64,000 bases of DNA from Ditylenchus dipsaci (taxonomy: Eukaryota > Nematoda > Chromadorea > Rhabditida > Anguinidae): contig SADC01000850.1 of NCBI GenBank assembly GCA_004194705.1, positions 1 to 64,000 of the forward strand. Reading direction: 5' to 3'. The translations under genes were made by a program, and so were the position numbers. The stretch's first letter is position 1, and each line of letters begins with the position of its first letter. Below, piece after piece: positions 1-10,444 of this stretch. Under the pieces are notes generated by a model that was given only the letters and a program-made list of their open reading frames with translations, was not told where the DNA came from and made no database searches.

Positions 1-399
1 TCAATTTCGTTCCAACGGATGCTTGGGCGTCAAGGACCAATTCTCATTCCTCTTCTTGCCTCTAAAGCTGCCATTACATTGATGAGAATTATCAGCCTCG
101 CGTTTGCTATCCTTGGTGCATCGCAATTGCTGGAAGACACACCGTTCGATAATTTTTTGCCCAACTACTGCTTATGTGCTCAATCAATTTTACAATTGCC
201 TTCGGATAAGGTGGACTCTTATGCCAGATATTATTATTTTGACCAAGACAGAGATTTATCTCAGGTTACACCTTTTTTTGAGCGATGCAGCTGCCTTATG
301 AAAAGAACACAAAGCTGCAATGAACGTTCACTTACATTTTCGATTGTTTTTTGCAAATTAGCTTTCAGCTGGTAAAATTTATATCTATTTAGAGACATA

Positions 400-1580
400 A
401 TGATTGACTTGCAGTTTATTTCTAGAGTGTAAAAGATGGACTCGACAAAATAGATGGCTTCAAGTCAATCTCGGAAAAGTGCAAGAAAATTGTGAAAAGA
501 ATTAGAAAGTCGGATATCAGCAGAGATGAGTCAAATCGTTGCAGGAGATGTGTGGATTACCAAAGCGACTTACTTCAAAAGGTTATCTTTTTTGCGGTCT
601 TGTCTGTGAAATTATAGTTTGGTGACCAGGTTCAATTTAAGGACGTTGAAATCGATGGAACTCTACCTACAAATGTTCTCCAGCTTCGTTCAAAATCGAC
701 AAGCGGTTTCTTTGCTGTCGCAGCAGCGGACGTGTATCCTGCTTTCGATGCAATTGAGTGGTCAATTATGGAATCAATTATCGATATGCTGAAGCCAGTA
801 TATCTCTCCACAATAGAGCTGCAAAATCGAAGGACCACAATTGCTAGCGTCATCCGATGTATCAAACAGTTCTCTTCAAACTCCGGCAGCCGCGAACAAA
901 CAGCTCTTCCTAACAGCTAGCAGGAATTGCTATTATCTCTGACTTGAATCAAGAATGATCGGATGGGGGGACAATAAGTAACCTCTTGCTTTTTATGTTT
1001 TGTCTTGATTACACATTTGAAACTTTAGATATTTGGTCTTGTCAACTCTACTCGATCCACGCTACAAGATGAAGTTTTTCCCGAAAGAGAATTTATACGC
1101 GTACCGTAATTGCTGGAAATCGAAGCAGAATCCAATGCGGTGTTAAGCTGTGGTAAACAAATATCAGCCATGTCCCACCAATCAGTTCCTCAAGTGACTA
1201 TGCTTCCATGATGAATGAGTTTATGGAGTCTCAAAAGAAGCCAATGATGTTTGATGCGGATCTGCCGCCCAGTCCCGATTTAAAGATGAAAGCACGCATG
1301 GTAATTTCAATTTTTGTCCAGCTAATTTATTGAAGTAAGGCTTTTGTAGGAAGTAACAGAATACTTGGCCGAGGATGTCATTGCTCTTTCGTCTGATCCG
1401 TTTTGAATTTTGGCGAATGAGGAGTGAAAGCCGACCCCATTCTTGTCAACTGCCTAAGAAGATATTCACAGCGCACCAGGAGGATCAATGGAAAGCGAAA
1501 GGCTTTTTTCGAAAGCGAAACTTATACTTACTGACCTTCGAAAAAGTCTAACCCCTATTAATCTCAGTATGTTGTTTGTT
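400..1580 (+). pseudogene. hAT-family transposase remnant (C-terminal half)
   Basis: Conceptual translation in shifting frames gives hAT landmarks in the right order. Near 440-500 is a K/R-rich segment starting DGLDKIDGFKSISEKCKK. Near 740-870 comes a WSIMESIIDMLKPVYLST segment, matching the hAT 'W..iieiLkPf...T.eLs' region. At 1042-1100 is LDPRYKMKFFP, the hallmark hAT block. At 1345-1560 is the dimerisation domain, with YLAEDVIALSSDPF and then SERLFSKAKLILTDLRKSL. In-frame stops, a frame change and a probable short intron (about 1300-1350) mean it cannot encode a working enzyme as read. The N-terminal BED finger and terminal repeats were not identified; the element may start before the window. 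The family call is strong; precise limits are not. Confidence 0.85.
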
Positions 1581-1664
1581 TGTCCATAATAACTTGCCGT
1601 TACTAAATATTGAATGATGAAAATATGTTTTGGTCATGCTGCAAAATAAAGAAAATGTTTACGG

Positions 1665-1805
1665 ACATTGCATTTTTTACTTCTGTTTTTCTGCTTCTGT
1701 TTTTCTGTTTTTCTGTTTTTTTCACTTCTGTTTTTCTGCTTCTGTTTTTTAGCAAAATACCGTTTTTCTGTTTTTCTGCTTCTGTTTTTTTTTCAAAAAA
1801 ACCGG
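1665..1805. repeat. pyrimidine-rich minisatellite
   Basis: Tandem, imperfect copies of a unit close to TTCTGTTTTTCTGCTTCTG fill this stretch. It opens long reading frames on both strands (Phe/Leu/Cys-rich one way, Lys/Arg/Glu-rich the other), which are composition artefacts and not genes. Confidence 0.8.
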
Positions 1806-2433
1806 CTGCAGCCCTGCTACACACCGTTGGTCATGATTGATTTTTATTACTTATCCCTAAAATTTTTCAGGTATACTTTGACAAGGATATTTAAAAAAAC
1901 AATACTTAAGATTAGCTACTGTCACCACCACATTAATATTCAGGTGTTCCACACTGTGGAATCCACAGTATGATGATCATTTTCAAATATTTCTGTAATG
2001 TTTTCAGTAACCAATGAGTGATAGAGAAGAGGTTTCCCTTCAGTTGGTCTGACACAGCTTCCCTAATCCGATCACCGATCTTTTGCTACTTATCTAATGC
2101 AAACGTATCTTCCTCTCCACATCTAAAAAAATTCCCAACATTATGCAACCTATTTTCGACATTAAGAGTAGCTCGAAAAATTTAGCTTTGGTACAAAGCT
2201 CTCTAGACCCAGTCCATCGCGCGTTAGCGCGTTCAATAACATAAATTTTATTATTTCCAATGATTTTTTAAATGCCTCTTGAGTGGCCTCTAATATTTTT
2301 GCCCACTTCACTGGCCCTAGTTTATTATTATAGTTACTAACTCATATTTATTATAATTTGTTATTTTTAAGTACTTTTTTCGGCTGCTCTAGCATATTTT
2401 TCAATTGAGCCGTGGCAAAAAAGAGACTCTATA
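1806..2433. other. AT-rich stretch, no feature seen
   Basis: No conserved reading frame, repeat or structured element was recognised here beyond a short CCACACTGTGG palindrome at about 1949. Treated as intergenic. Confidence 0.5.
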
Positions 2434-2660
2434 TCAGGGATGATATATGTACTTTTTAAAAAAGATTTGTACTTTTTTTGGGACCCCAAAATCTTTTTTA
2501 TTTTTGAAGTTTTTAGTCAAAATCTTTTTTTTTCGCTCCAAAATAGCAATAAGCACTGGATAAAATTGCACTTTTTGACGAAAAATGACCAAATTGTACT
2601 TTTTTTGACCAAATGTACTTTTTTCGAAATTTTGAGATATCATCCCTGCTCTATATGCTT
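2434..2660. repeat. dispersed repeat R1, copy 1 (GTACTTTTTT-rich)
   Basis: T-rich segment with repeated GTACTTTTT blocks. Its core, AGCAATAAGCACTGGATAA at about 2544, recurs with one change at about 31317 within a similar context (ATTTGTACTT, CCAAAA.CTTTTTT, GAATTTT), so this is a dispersed repeat. The 85-codon frames on both strands are by-products. Confidence 0.55.
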
Positions 2661-2870
2661 TTTTTTTATCAAGAGTGCTTCTCGGAATCATGTCTAAAGT
2701 AAGTGAGTGCGCGCATCTCTAACTTTCAAGCCCCTGCGCCTCCTTCGGGGGTGCAGAGGGCTTGGGGGCTTGGAGTTGAGATGCGCATACCCTCGTACCT
2801 TAGACACAAATCACTCGAAAGTGACTCTGGATGCATGAAAAAGCACGCATACCAGAATTATTTATGCGGT
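2650..2870. repeat. snap-back palindromic repeat R2, copy 1
   Basis: A near-palindrome of about 120 bp (2690-2811). The left arm reads TGTCTAAAGTAAGTGAGTGC then GCGCATCTCTAAC; the centre is a GC-rich CCCCTGCGCC..GGGTGCAGAGGG stem; the right arm is GAGATGCGCATACCC then TACCTTAGACACAAAT. It is followed by a conserved flank (CACTCGAAAGTGACTCTGG, GCATACCAGA, ATGCGGTAGG). Related copies lie near 7200-7375, 15033-15235 and 37889-38011, with decayed pieces at 16420 and 17170. Probably a short non-autonomous DNA element. Confidence 0.8.
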
Positions 2871-2880
2871 AGGACCCAGT

Positions 2881-3577
2881 ATTCGTAATTGTACCCAGTC
2901 GTTGTATCCAGTCGTAATGTGTACCCAGTTGTTGGTATACCCTTTTACCTTATTACCGATACTGAAGGCATTTCTTTGTATCACACCTGAGTATCTTTAC
3001 CTAAAGTACCTTCACTACACAATGACCTGAGCACCACCTGGATACCTCACTGGGTTGGAATTTAATTCAAAACTAGAGCCGCCGCAGTGAAGTCGCTTTC
3101 TTTCGTATTGTCAAACCATATTCAAAACATGATTCTGGACAAGGTACATTGATTTTCAATTTACTTTCAGCCAAATCAAAAATTTAATTTCTTGAGATAT
3201 ATACTCATTCAGGAAAGGTACTAGGTGGTTACCGTACTCATCCTGATGATTACTGGTCCTAGATTATGACTATATTTTGACCATATCTATTAGCTAAGAA
3301 AAATTAATGTCTGCTATCAGCAGGATCCGAACCTGTATCTCAAAAATTTGGAGGGAAAATTTACCTAGAGGCAATTTTCGCGCGGATTTTCTGGAAGGAT
3401 TAATCAAAATTTACTCCAAAAAAACACAATGCAGTGTTGCTCCAAATAAGTTTTTTGAAAAAAGATAGAAGAAACTAAATGCAGGAATTGTTAAATCTAC
3501 ACATAACCTCTTTTCAAAGACTCAAGAATAAATCCTATAAAGTAATTAACCACAGCCAATGAGAAAAAGGTAGGATT
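2881..3577. other. intergenic, degenerate GTACCCAG/GTATCCAG repeats
   Basis: 2880-3060 holds scattered copies of a GTACCCAGT/ATACC(T)GAGT theme; similar stretches lie at 4500-4740, 6620-6840 and 38510-38610. A short GGATCCGAACCTGTATCTC at about 3324 recalls the box-B-like motif of the SINE-like repeats described below. The rest shows nothing recognisable. Confidence 0.4.
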
Positions 3578-4480
3578 TTAAAGGAGCATGCTTTCCTATT
3601 GATAAGTCAATTGTTGATATTTGAATTCACGGGGACAAAATCCTACACTATGGTTTTGGCACGAATTTTTTTTTTTGAATGCAGGCATTTTTTCTTTCAA
3701 ATATTCTTTTTGAATTGTTTAATTACGTCAAACCCAGCAATTATGGGCACAGCAAAAAGTATGAGTACCCACTATACCTATGGCATTTGGCTGGATCGGA
3801 TCCCGAGGTTGAGCATGAGGCAGACCTCTTCGGAGTGTCGTGGACTTCGAGTTTTGGAATTGCTGAGCTTTGGCTCGGCCTTCAATCTGTGGATGGGTGT
3901 TCACTGTGTAAAACAGAATGCAGGAGCAGGTTAAATACCACTGTTCATACCGACTCTTCTAGAATTTTTTTCGGTATTTTTTTATGGAAGTTGGTGATTT
4001 CGCCAGTGTGGCGATTGTCAATGCTAAGGCGAGAGTTTTAGAAAATTCTGCTTTAATACCAAAATCTCTACCTAAATCTGTGTCCATTGAAATCAATTCA
4101 TCTTACCTACTATTAAGACCAAAACAATTCTAAAGTCAAACCAAAGACTAGCCTACTCATTAGACAGTAAAAACTTGTAAGACAAGCCATAAGGCTCAGC
4201 AATTCCAAAACTCGAAGTCCACCACACTCCGAAGAGGTCAGACTCATGCTCAACCTTGGGATCCGATCCCGCTAATTGCTATAGGTACAGTGGGTACTCA
4301 TACTTTTTGCTGTGCCCATAATTGCTGGGTTTGACGCAATTAAAGAATTCAAAAAGAATATTTGAAAAAAAAAATGCTTGCATTCAAAAAAAAATTCGCG
4401 CCAAAACATAGTGTAGGATTTTGTCCCCGGAATTCAAATATCAAGAATTGACTTATCAACAGGAAAGCATGCTCCTTTAA
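3578..4480. mobile_element. TTAA-bounded fold-back element, member A (903 bp)
   Basis: Ends are TTAAAGGAGCATG and, reversed, CATGCTCCTTTAA. The two arms (about 3578-3865 and 4195-4480) are inverted copies with few mismatches; each holds CCCAGCAATTATGGGCACAG, AAAAAGTATGAGTACCCA and GACCTCTTCGGAGTGTCGTG or their complements. The central ~330 bp is not repeated and has no convincing coding frame. TTAA flanking both ends is the target site of piggyBac-type elements; assignment to that superfamily is inference. Members B (21362-21593) and C (54947-55760) share the termini, and C also shares the internal GACCTCTTCGGAGTGTC block. Confidence 0.85.
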
Positions 4481-4499
4481 ACTATAGATTTGGCATTTA

Positions 4500-4740
4500 G
4501 AAAGCGGGTACCAAGTTGAGAGTATCTATCATCTAAGTGAGGTATCAAGGTAATGGTCCTCAGGTAAAATAATCTAGGAAGGAGCACCCAGATAAGGGTA
4601 TCCAGGTGTATGGTTTCCAGGTTATGGTACTCAGGTGGAAATGACCAGAAGTGTGGTGCTCAGATAGTGCTCTAGGTAATAGCACTCCACCGGCCGTTCT
4701 CAGGTGGTGGTATTCAAGTAGTCCGCAAGATCTTGACAAA
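4500..4740. repeat. degenerate GGTA(T/C)CCAGGTG tandem repeat
   Basis: Poorly conserved copies of a 12-16 bp theme (GGTATCCAGGTGTATGG, GGTACTCAGGTGG, GCTCAGATAG, TCTCAGGTGGTGG) run through the segment. The theme recurs elsewhere in the window. No gene. Confidence 0.5.
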
Positions 4741-4869
4741 TTTGGCTGATTCTACAATAATATACATAAAGTTGACTTGAACTGAATTCGATCTGGTTCA
4801 GTTTTGCGCGTCTTTGCTCACAAACCTCAAACTACTCAAGCAATTCAAACCAAATCACATAAAAACCCT

Positions 4870-5652
4870 GAGAAAACCAAGTGGTCGTCCACTTGGATCA
4901 AAATTTTTTTACTTTTTTCATATTCCAAAAGCTGTTTTCTGGACGAATTCGTGCATACTGAAGATGGATTGATAGTGAGAAAATGCCGTTTTGCAAGGTA
5001 TTTTTTGAGTTTCGGTAAAATTTATCATATCCAATCAGTCTTGGGGACAGCTCCAGCTCCGGCTCCAGCTCTGGCTCCGAGCCGGAGCTGGAGCAAATTT
5101 TTCAAAAGGTCGGAGCCGGAGCCAGAGCTGGAGCTGAAAATTATAAATCTCGGAGCTGGAGCCGGAGCTAAAAACTTTTTCGGAGCCGAGGCCAGAAACT
5201 AGGAAAATTTAGTTTGAAATAGTTTAAATCTGGCATTTTATTGCGGCGCCAAGTAAATTGGTTCATTTTGCTAAACTAATGATTTGGCTTGTGGATTATT
5301 GAATGATCGAGAAACTGAGGAGCAAACCAGAAAAATAATATAAATAAAAAAATAATATCTTAAAAAAAAGAGCCAGAGCAGCTCCGGCTCGGAGCCGGAG
5401 CCCGAGCTGGAGCGAATTTTTTTGAAAGCTCAGAGCTGGTGCCGGACTTGGAGCATATTGTTCAAAAGCTCGGAGCAGGAGCCAGAGCCGGAGCTGAAAT
5501 TTAAAAATCTGGGAGCTGGAGCCGGAGCCGTAAATTAAGGATTCTCTAAGACTGATCCCAATATTCAAAAAATACATTACAAACATGAAAAAAGTAAAAA
5601 AAAAACTAATTTTTTTTGATCCAAGTAGACGACCATTTGGTTTTGTTGGTAG
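4870..5652. mobile_element. fold-back element with GGAGCC-rich arms
   Basis: Inverted ends CCAAGTGGTCGTCCACTTGG..ATC (about 4880) and GATCCAAGTAGACGACCATTTGG (about 5620), plus inner inverted copies of CCAATCAGTCTTGGGGAC (5030 and, reversed, 5545). Both arms contain GGAGCC/GGAGCT hexamer arrays (about 5050-5205 and 5370-5535) in mirror orientation. The arrays produce Gly/Ala/Pro-rich reading frames on both strands that are not genes. Confidence 0.7.
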
Positions 5653-5659
5653 ATGAGAC

Positions 5660-7190
5660 ATTCAGCATAACTACGGCAGAAAAATATTTGAATTAACAAG
5701 TACATGCCTATTTTGAGCCGAAGGCTTCGTCTAAGTTGGGAAAAAGATAATAGATGGCATTAAAAATTAAAAAAACCCCACTATTCACTTACGGGAGCCC
5801 AAATAAGCCGGTCCCGAAAAGTTAGGGCTCAAATGTGGGGCCTAAACGAAAAGCCCAAAGAGTTTGCTTAAATGAGTATAACCCTATGATTATCAAAGTA
5901 CAAAAATAAGAGTTGTAGGCGAATTCTTCTGCAGTTGAATTTACCTAGAGTCGTTCAATACTTTTCAAAATAAATAAATTTTAGGGGTCAACCTAATAAG
6001 TTGAGGGGTCAACTAAGTTGATCCCTGAAAAAGTTGAGGGAGGCTCAACCTAAGGGTCAACTTTTGGGTTCGACATTGAGGGTCAACTAAGTTGACCCCG
6101 ACTATTATTACAGCCATTAACCCACCTCCTTTACAAAAACGTTACCCCCGCCTCTTCTTGATCGAAAAATAAAGCAAATTAATTCCCCCTTGAAAAAGTT
6201 GAAGTTACGGCCCTGATAATAGTCACAGGAAACACCGTCCTGAACATTGTGCGCTGCCCAAAGCCCGCCTGGCACACAAATAAAACCCTTTCTAAGTATA
6301 GATGCATATTCGCATGAATATATGCGAAAAAAGTGAAAAGTGGGTGTTAAACCTTAAATAAAGTTTTAATCAAGTCAAACTTCACCAATTTAAAGTAAGA
6401 CTTTACCCAATTTAACGTTTAAATTTTAAAGGAAAAATTTGACTGGACATTTTAAAGTTCAAATTGAGTAAGGTTAATGTTTGAATAAACTTTAAATAAA
6501 CCTTAACTTTACCCATTATTCACTTTTCCAGGTTAGGTTAAAGTTTAAATAGGGTCATGTTAAACTTTAAATTGACTTTGAATCCTATTTAAACTTTAAC
6601 CTTACCCTATTTAAACTAAAACCCGAGTTCCTGTGGGAGTTACCTGGATATCAACCTCTCCAGGTGGTACCCATCTCAGGCTTTGGGTTGGCTAGGTGAT
6701 CTTTGGTCTTAATAGGCCCAATTCCTCACAAAATTTTATTTTAGAAAAAAGGCTTTTTCATTTAAATTAACTATTTTACTTTTAGGCCATCCAGGTGGAC
6801 ATCCACCTGGCCAGGTGGTACCTACACCAGGTATTGAAGTTGGAGTGTTTAAAATCACAATTTTGGACTTAACAATCTAAGATTATGAAATCTTTGATGA
6901 AATCTTTATAACCTTATGAAATCTCTGATGCTTTGTCGATATAATATCGATAAACGAAAACTCTATTCAATTTCAGTCTTTCTGGGACACTCCAACTCCA
7001 ATTTTTGAAGCAAGCTCAAATTCACCGATTTGCGCTTGAAAAAGAGCTAAATATTTGTACTTGAGGATTCTGAAAAGGTGTCCGGCATCGATTTGCAAAA
7101 CATGGCACAAAATTATGCTGAAACACAAAAGTGGCGACAGACACATGCCAAATACTGTATGGAGATTTTGTGCAAAAAAAAATCTTAGTC
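5660..7190. other. intergenic, low-copy internal repeats
   Basis: 5990-6105 holds repeated and inverted GGGTCAACTAAGTTGACCCC-like words. 6330-6620 is a field of AGTTTAAAT/ATTTAAACTTTAA words in both orientations. 6620-6840 holds CCAGGTGGTACC themes. No conserved coding frame was seen. Confidence 0.45.
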
Positions 7191-7194
7191 TTGA

Positions 7195-7375
7195 ATACTA
7201 AGGATACTCTCGATTTCTGGTATGCATACGTTTTCATGCATCCAGAGTCACTTTCGAGTGATTTGTGTCTAAAGTAGGTGTCAACTGCCACCAAGGCGCC
7301 GGCCATCTTGATGAGTTAGAAATGCGCGCACTCACTTACCTGCGACATGAATTCGAGCAAGAATCTTGATCAAAA
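7195..7375. repeat. snap-back repeat R2, copy 2 (reverse orientation)
   Basis: Contains the flank block in reverse (TCTGGTATGCATACG, GCATCCAGAGTCACTTTCGA) followed by TTTGTGTCTAAAGTAGGTGT. After a diverged centre, the opposite arm reads GAAATGCGCGCACTCACTTA then CCTGCGACATGAATTCGAG. Divergence is higher than between copies 1, 3 and the 37.9 kb copy. Confidence 0.65.
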
Positions 7376-7479
7376 TTTTGTATAGAATCTGTTTTAGCAC
7401 AGATCCAATTAACAGAACGCGGTAGAATACCTTAATATAAGATGGTTTTACTTTGGTCTTTTGAAGCAAACAGCCAAAT

Positions 7480-7765
7480 TTCTAGTCAAATTTTTTCAAA
7501 ATTGTCTTGCCAATATTGAAAACACTTTTGAACATGTTTAAAATGCTAAAACAGCAAAAAACATATTTAGTGGTTGTTTTTAAACCCAGTATACTTTAGT
7601 CTTGCCAAGCTTTCTCTCAGGTCAAATCTTTTTATTTTTTAATATTTTAGATGAAAATTTTGTGCATTTCAAAATCTTGCTTTTCCATTGCACATTTTAA
7701 GCTTTCCGATATTTCATACTGGCCATTAGCAATGAGAAATGTCGGGCGAAATTTCTTCAATCTTT
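7480..7765. repeat. direct repeat R3, copy 1
   Basis: 7485-7630 recurs at 8090-8250 (shared words CAAAATTGTCTTGCCAATAT, TTGAACATGTTTAAAATGC, CTTAGTCTTGCCAAGC). 7650-7765 recurs at 9088-9203 (ATTTCATACTGGCCATTAGC, GAGAAATGTCGGGCGAAATT). The two parts are joined here but separated in the second copy, so an insertion between 8250 and 9088 split one of them. Confidence 0.75.
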
Positions 7766-8089
7766 CTTGCTATTGCAACAACATTTTCCGTATTGACTGT
7801 GTTATCAATGAAAACTTGTGTGCACAAGATGTGAAACCATTAGCCTAGCACTTAAATGGTGATTTCCCGCAAACAACAACATTGTTTTTTCCGCCACGCA
7901 ATTGGAGTTTTTTGCAGGGATTTCAATGTAAATTTCTGGCGCATCAAAAGTCTCTCATAATGGTAGAACTGTTGACTATTGCTTTGAAGACTGGCTTGAT
8001 ACCTGACTATGATAGTCCTTCTACAGTTTTTTTTAAATCTTATTCTGTTTGAATTTTTGACTTATTTATTTTTTAAATCATTAATTTTT

Positions 8090-8250
8090 CTAGTCAAAAA
8101 ATGTTTCTTTTTCAAAATTGTCTTGCCAATATTGAAAACATCTTTTGAACATGTTTAAAATGCTAAAACAGCATAAAATATATTTAGTGGTCGTTTTGTG
8201 TCAACCCAGTATACCTTAGTCTTGCCAAGCCTTCTCTCAGGCCACGGCTA
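8090..8250. repeat. direct repeat R3, copy 2, left part
   Basis: Same orientation and about 85-90% identical by eye to 7485-7630, including CCCAGTATACCTTAGTCTTG and GCCTTCTCTCAGG. Confidence 0.75.
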
Positions 8251-8403
8251 CCATGTTTTTTTTCTCTCGAAAAGCAGAAAAATCTCGCAAAAAACAGATT
8301 TTAAGACGAAAAATCCCATTTTTCGTGAAACACACGAACATCGGTACTAATAATTATATTTCTACTGAAATGCTTAGCATACTGCGGCTTGTAAAGAAAT
8401 CTA

Positions 8404-8641
8404 CAGGATGATTCAAATTATTCCGAATTTTTTGAATCGACCATAACTTGTTGCCTCCTCTAGGATTTTTTTAATTTCATAGAGAAGGCAATAGGAGTTG
8501 ATTTGCTACCAAATTACACAACATTACTTTATTCCATAACAAAATTTCAAATCAATATAAAATTTAAAAATCTCAGCAAGATACAGTAATTTTGAAATTT
8601 TATGGTTGATTTAAATAGTTCACAAAATTTGAATCACCGTG
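8404..8641. mobile_element. MITE with CAGGRTGATTCAAATT ends
   Basis: Left end CAGGATGATTCAAATTATTC, continuing to GAATCGACCATAA; right end in reverse TTATGGTTGATTTAAATAG, then AAATTTGAATCACCGTG. That gives imperfect inverted ends of about 40 bp, flanked on the left by TA. Size and structure fit a mariner/Tc1-type MITE. No coding capacity. Confidence 0.6.
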
Positions 8642-9087
8642 CAAAACTAAAATCGGTACTAATCAATTTATTTGAACTAAAAATTCTTTGCACTTTCATT
8701 TTTTTTTGCGTGCGGATCTTTGCTTGAGTTAAATCGAGTTTTATTTTTAAGGAAATTTTTAAAGGAAAACACTGGAGAACAAAAAAATTTGAAAAAAGTA
8801 TGCCGCAGGCAAAAATTTTCCAAGAAAACAGAAGTAAATGTGCAAAATCTCGCCGAAAATTTATTAATTTGACTGACTTTATTTCTGTTTTGCCGAAACC
8901 AGACAAATCAGACCTCTTCATTTAAAATCGAACCTTTCTAATTTATAAATCTTTTCATAAAGTGTGAAATCTGGCCTTCCAAAATCAATTTTTTTCTGAA
9001 TAATCAAATAAGGTGGAAGTTATGTCTGAGGGCTTTTCCATGTACTTACTAGAACTCTAATTTTTATTTATTTTAAATGACTTAGAT
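8642..9087. other. intergenic, nothing recognised
   Basis: AT-rich sequence. A 95-codon minus-strand frame here is Lys/Phe-rich with no recognisable motif or splice context and is not called. Confidence 0.4.
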
Positions 9088-9203
9088 TGAAAATTCTTGT
9101 GCGCTTTAAAATTTCGCTTTTCTGTTGCACATTTTAGCTTTCCGATATTTCATACTGGCCATTAGCAATGAGAAATGTCGGGCGAAATTTCTTCAATCTT
9201 CTT
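9088..9203. repeat. direct repeat R3, copy 2, right part
   Basis: Near-identical to 7650-7765, including GATATTTCATACTGGCCATT and AGAAATGTCGGGCGAAATTT. Confidence 0.75.
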
Positions 9204-9204
9204 T

Positions 9205-9509
9205 GAAAACAATCATTTCTTTTACAGTATGTTCTTAATGACTTTTCCTTGAAGTCTTTTCTGTTTTAAAAAGTGAGAGATATGACTGGGCATTGATTTA
9301 CTTTTCTGAACCTTTCAATTTTCTTTCTCAATAAAAAATATTTTTTATTCATAGACTGTTCCTGAGAGGCTGAGAGTTGAGAGTTTTTTTAATACTGTTT
9401 TTTGTAATTTCTTTTATCCTTCTAATTTCTTGCCTGGAGAGAGGTTGAAAATTACGTGTCCTTTAATCACCCTTTCTCTCTAATTTCTCTTTTCACCTCT
9501 TTAATGACT
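9205..9509. repeat. 305-bp direct repeat R4, copy 1
   Basis: Starts GAAAACAATCATT and ends ACCTCTTTAATGACT; repeated in the same orientation at 10445-10746 with only a few small differences. Shared words include GATATGACTGGGCATTGATT and CTGTTCCTGAGAGGCTGAGA. The ends lack the TG..CA signature of LTRs and the interval between copies (about 935 bp) has no retroviral genes, so a segmental duplication or a repeat-mediated insertion fits better than a retrotransposon. Confidence 0.8.
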
Positions 9510-9524
9510 TTGAATTGGCGGGGG

Positions 9525-9982
9525 ACACCCGTTGGGACATAGGCAGTTGGCACCGGACAGTTGGCCCGGTGCCAACTGTCCGGTGCCAACTGTCCACTTT
9601 GCTATTTTTATATACAAATCTTGGTTTTTCATGATTTTTCTTATTTTAAACCACCCCAGTAACCGAAACTTTTTCAGAAATCTTAATCACTTAACAGAAT
9701 TTCAAAAAAATGCCTGGTTGTTGAGATATGACCCAAATAAGGAAATACTCATTGCTTTCCAACTTTAGCTTATATTTCGACAACCACGTATTTTTTCAAA
9801 TTCTGTTTAGTGATTCGGATTCTTAAGAAAATTTCAACCACTGGGGTGGCTCAGAATACAAAAAGTTACATAAAAATTGGGTACCTCTATTCCAAAATTC
9901 CAAAGTGGACAGTTGACACCGGTGCCAACTGTCCGGTGCTAGCTATTCCCGGTGCCCACTGTCCTTTTACCCACCCGTTTCC
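9525..9982. mobile_element. fold-back element with GGACAGTTGGCACC subrepeats
   Basis: Both ends carry clustered GGACAGTTGGCACC/GGTGCCAACTGTCC words in both orientations. Inward the arms continue as inverted copies, for example CCACCCCAGTAACCGAAA with TTTCAACCACTGGGGTGG, and ATGCCTGGTTGTTGAGATAT with ATATTTCGACAACCACGTA. The element sits between the two R4 repeats. A 78-codon frame across it is not conserved-looking. Confidence 0.75.
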
Positions 9983-10444
9983 GTAGATAATGGCCCTTTA
10001 AGGAAAGAATGCTTCTTTAACTGGTGTAAAAAGGTTCCGAGAAAAAATGTGGAGCCAATTTTTAGTAAATAAATTTGTTTCATATCAAGATCCGAATATA
10101 CAGTTTTGCAGCATAACTCTTCCTCTTTCAAAAAGTAGTAATTATAAAATGCCTAATTTTCGGCCTTGAATGACTCGAGCCTTGACAATGCAGAATCCGA
10201 AACCCCATAACTGGTGACCGAGCATTTTCAAAAAATTTAGGGTAAAATCATTTGATCAAATTAGTTCTGTGAGTAACTTTAGGCTATGAGACATTCCAGG
10301 AGTTATTTGGCTGCAAGAATATCAGTAGCGAAAAGTTGTATAAAAGATATTTTGTTGTGAAGGCATTAAGCAGGTTTTGGTAAGGCAATATATTTGTTTA
10401 CGCTAATGGCCTTTTTGCTTCTTCTTATTTTATCACTAATGGAT
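9983..10444. other. spacer between R4 copies, nothing recognised
   Basis: No repeat arms, splice-bounded frames or motifs could be supported in this stretch. Confidence 0.35.

Noticed and set aside
1603..1973. Phe/Leu-rich (+) and Lys/Glu-rich (-) frames
   Set aside because: They come from the TTCTGTTTTT minisatellite.
4804..5661. 132-codon (+) and 121-codon (-) frames
   Set aside because: Driven by GGAGCC arrays inside the fold-back element; mirror arrays open frames on both strands.
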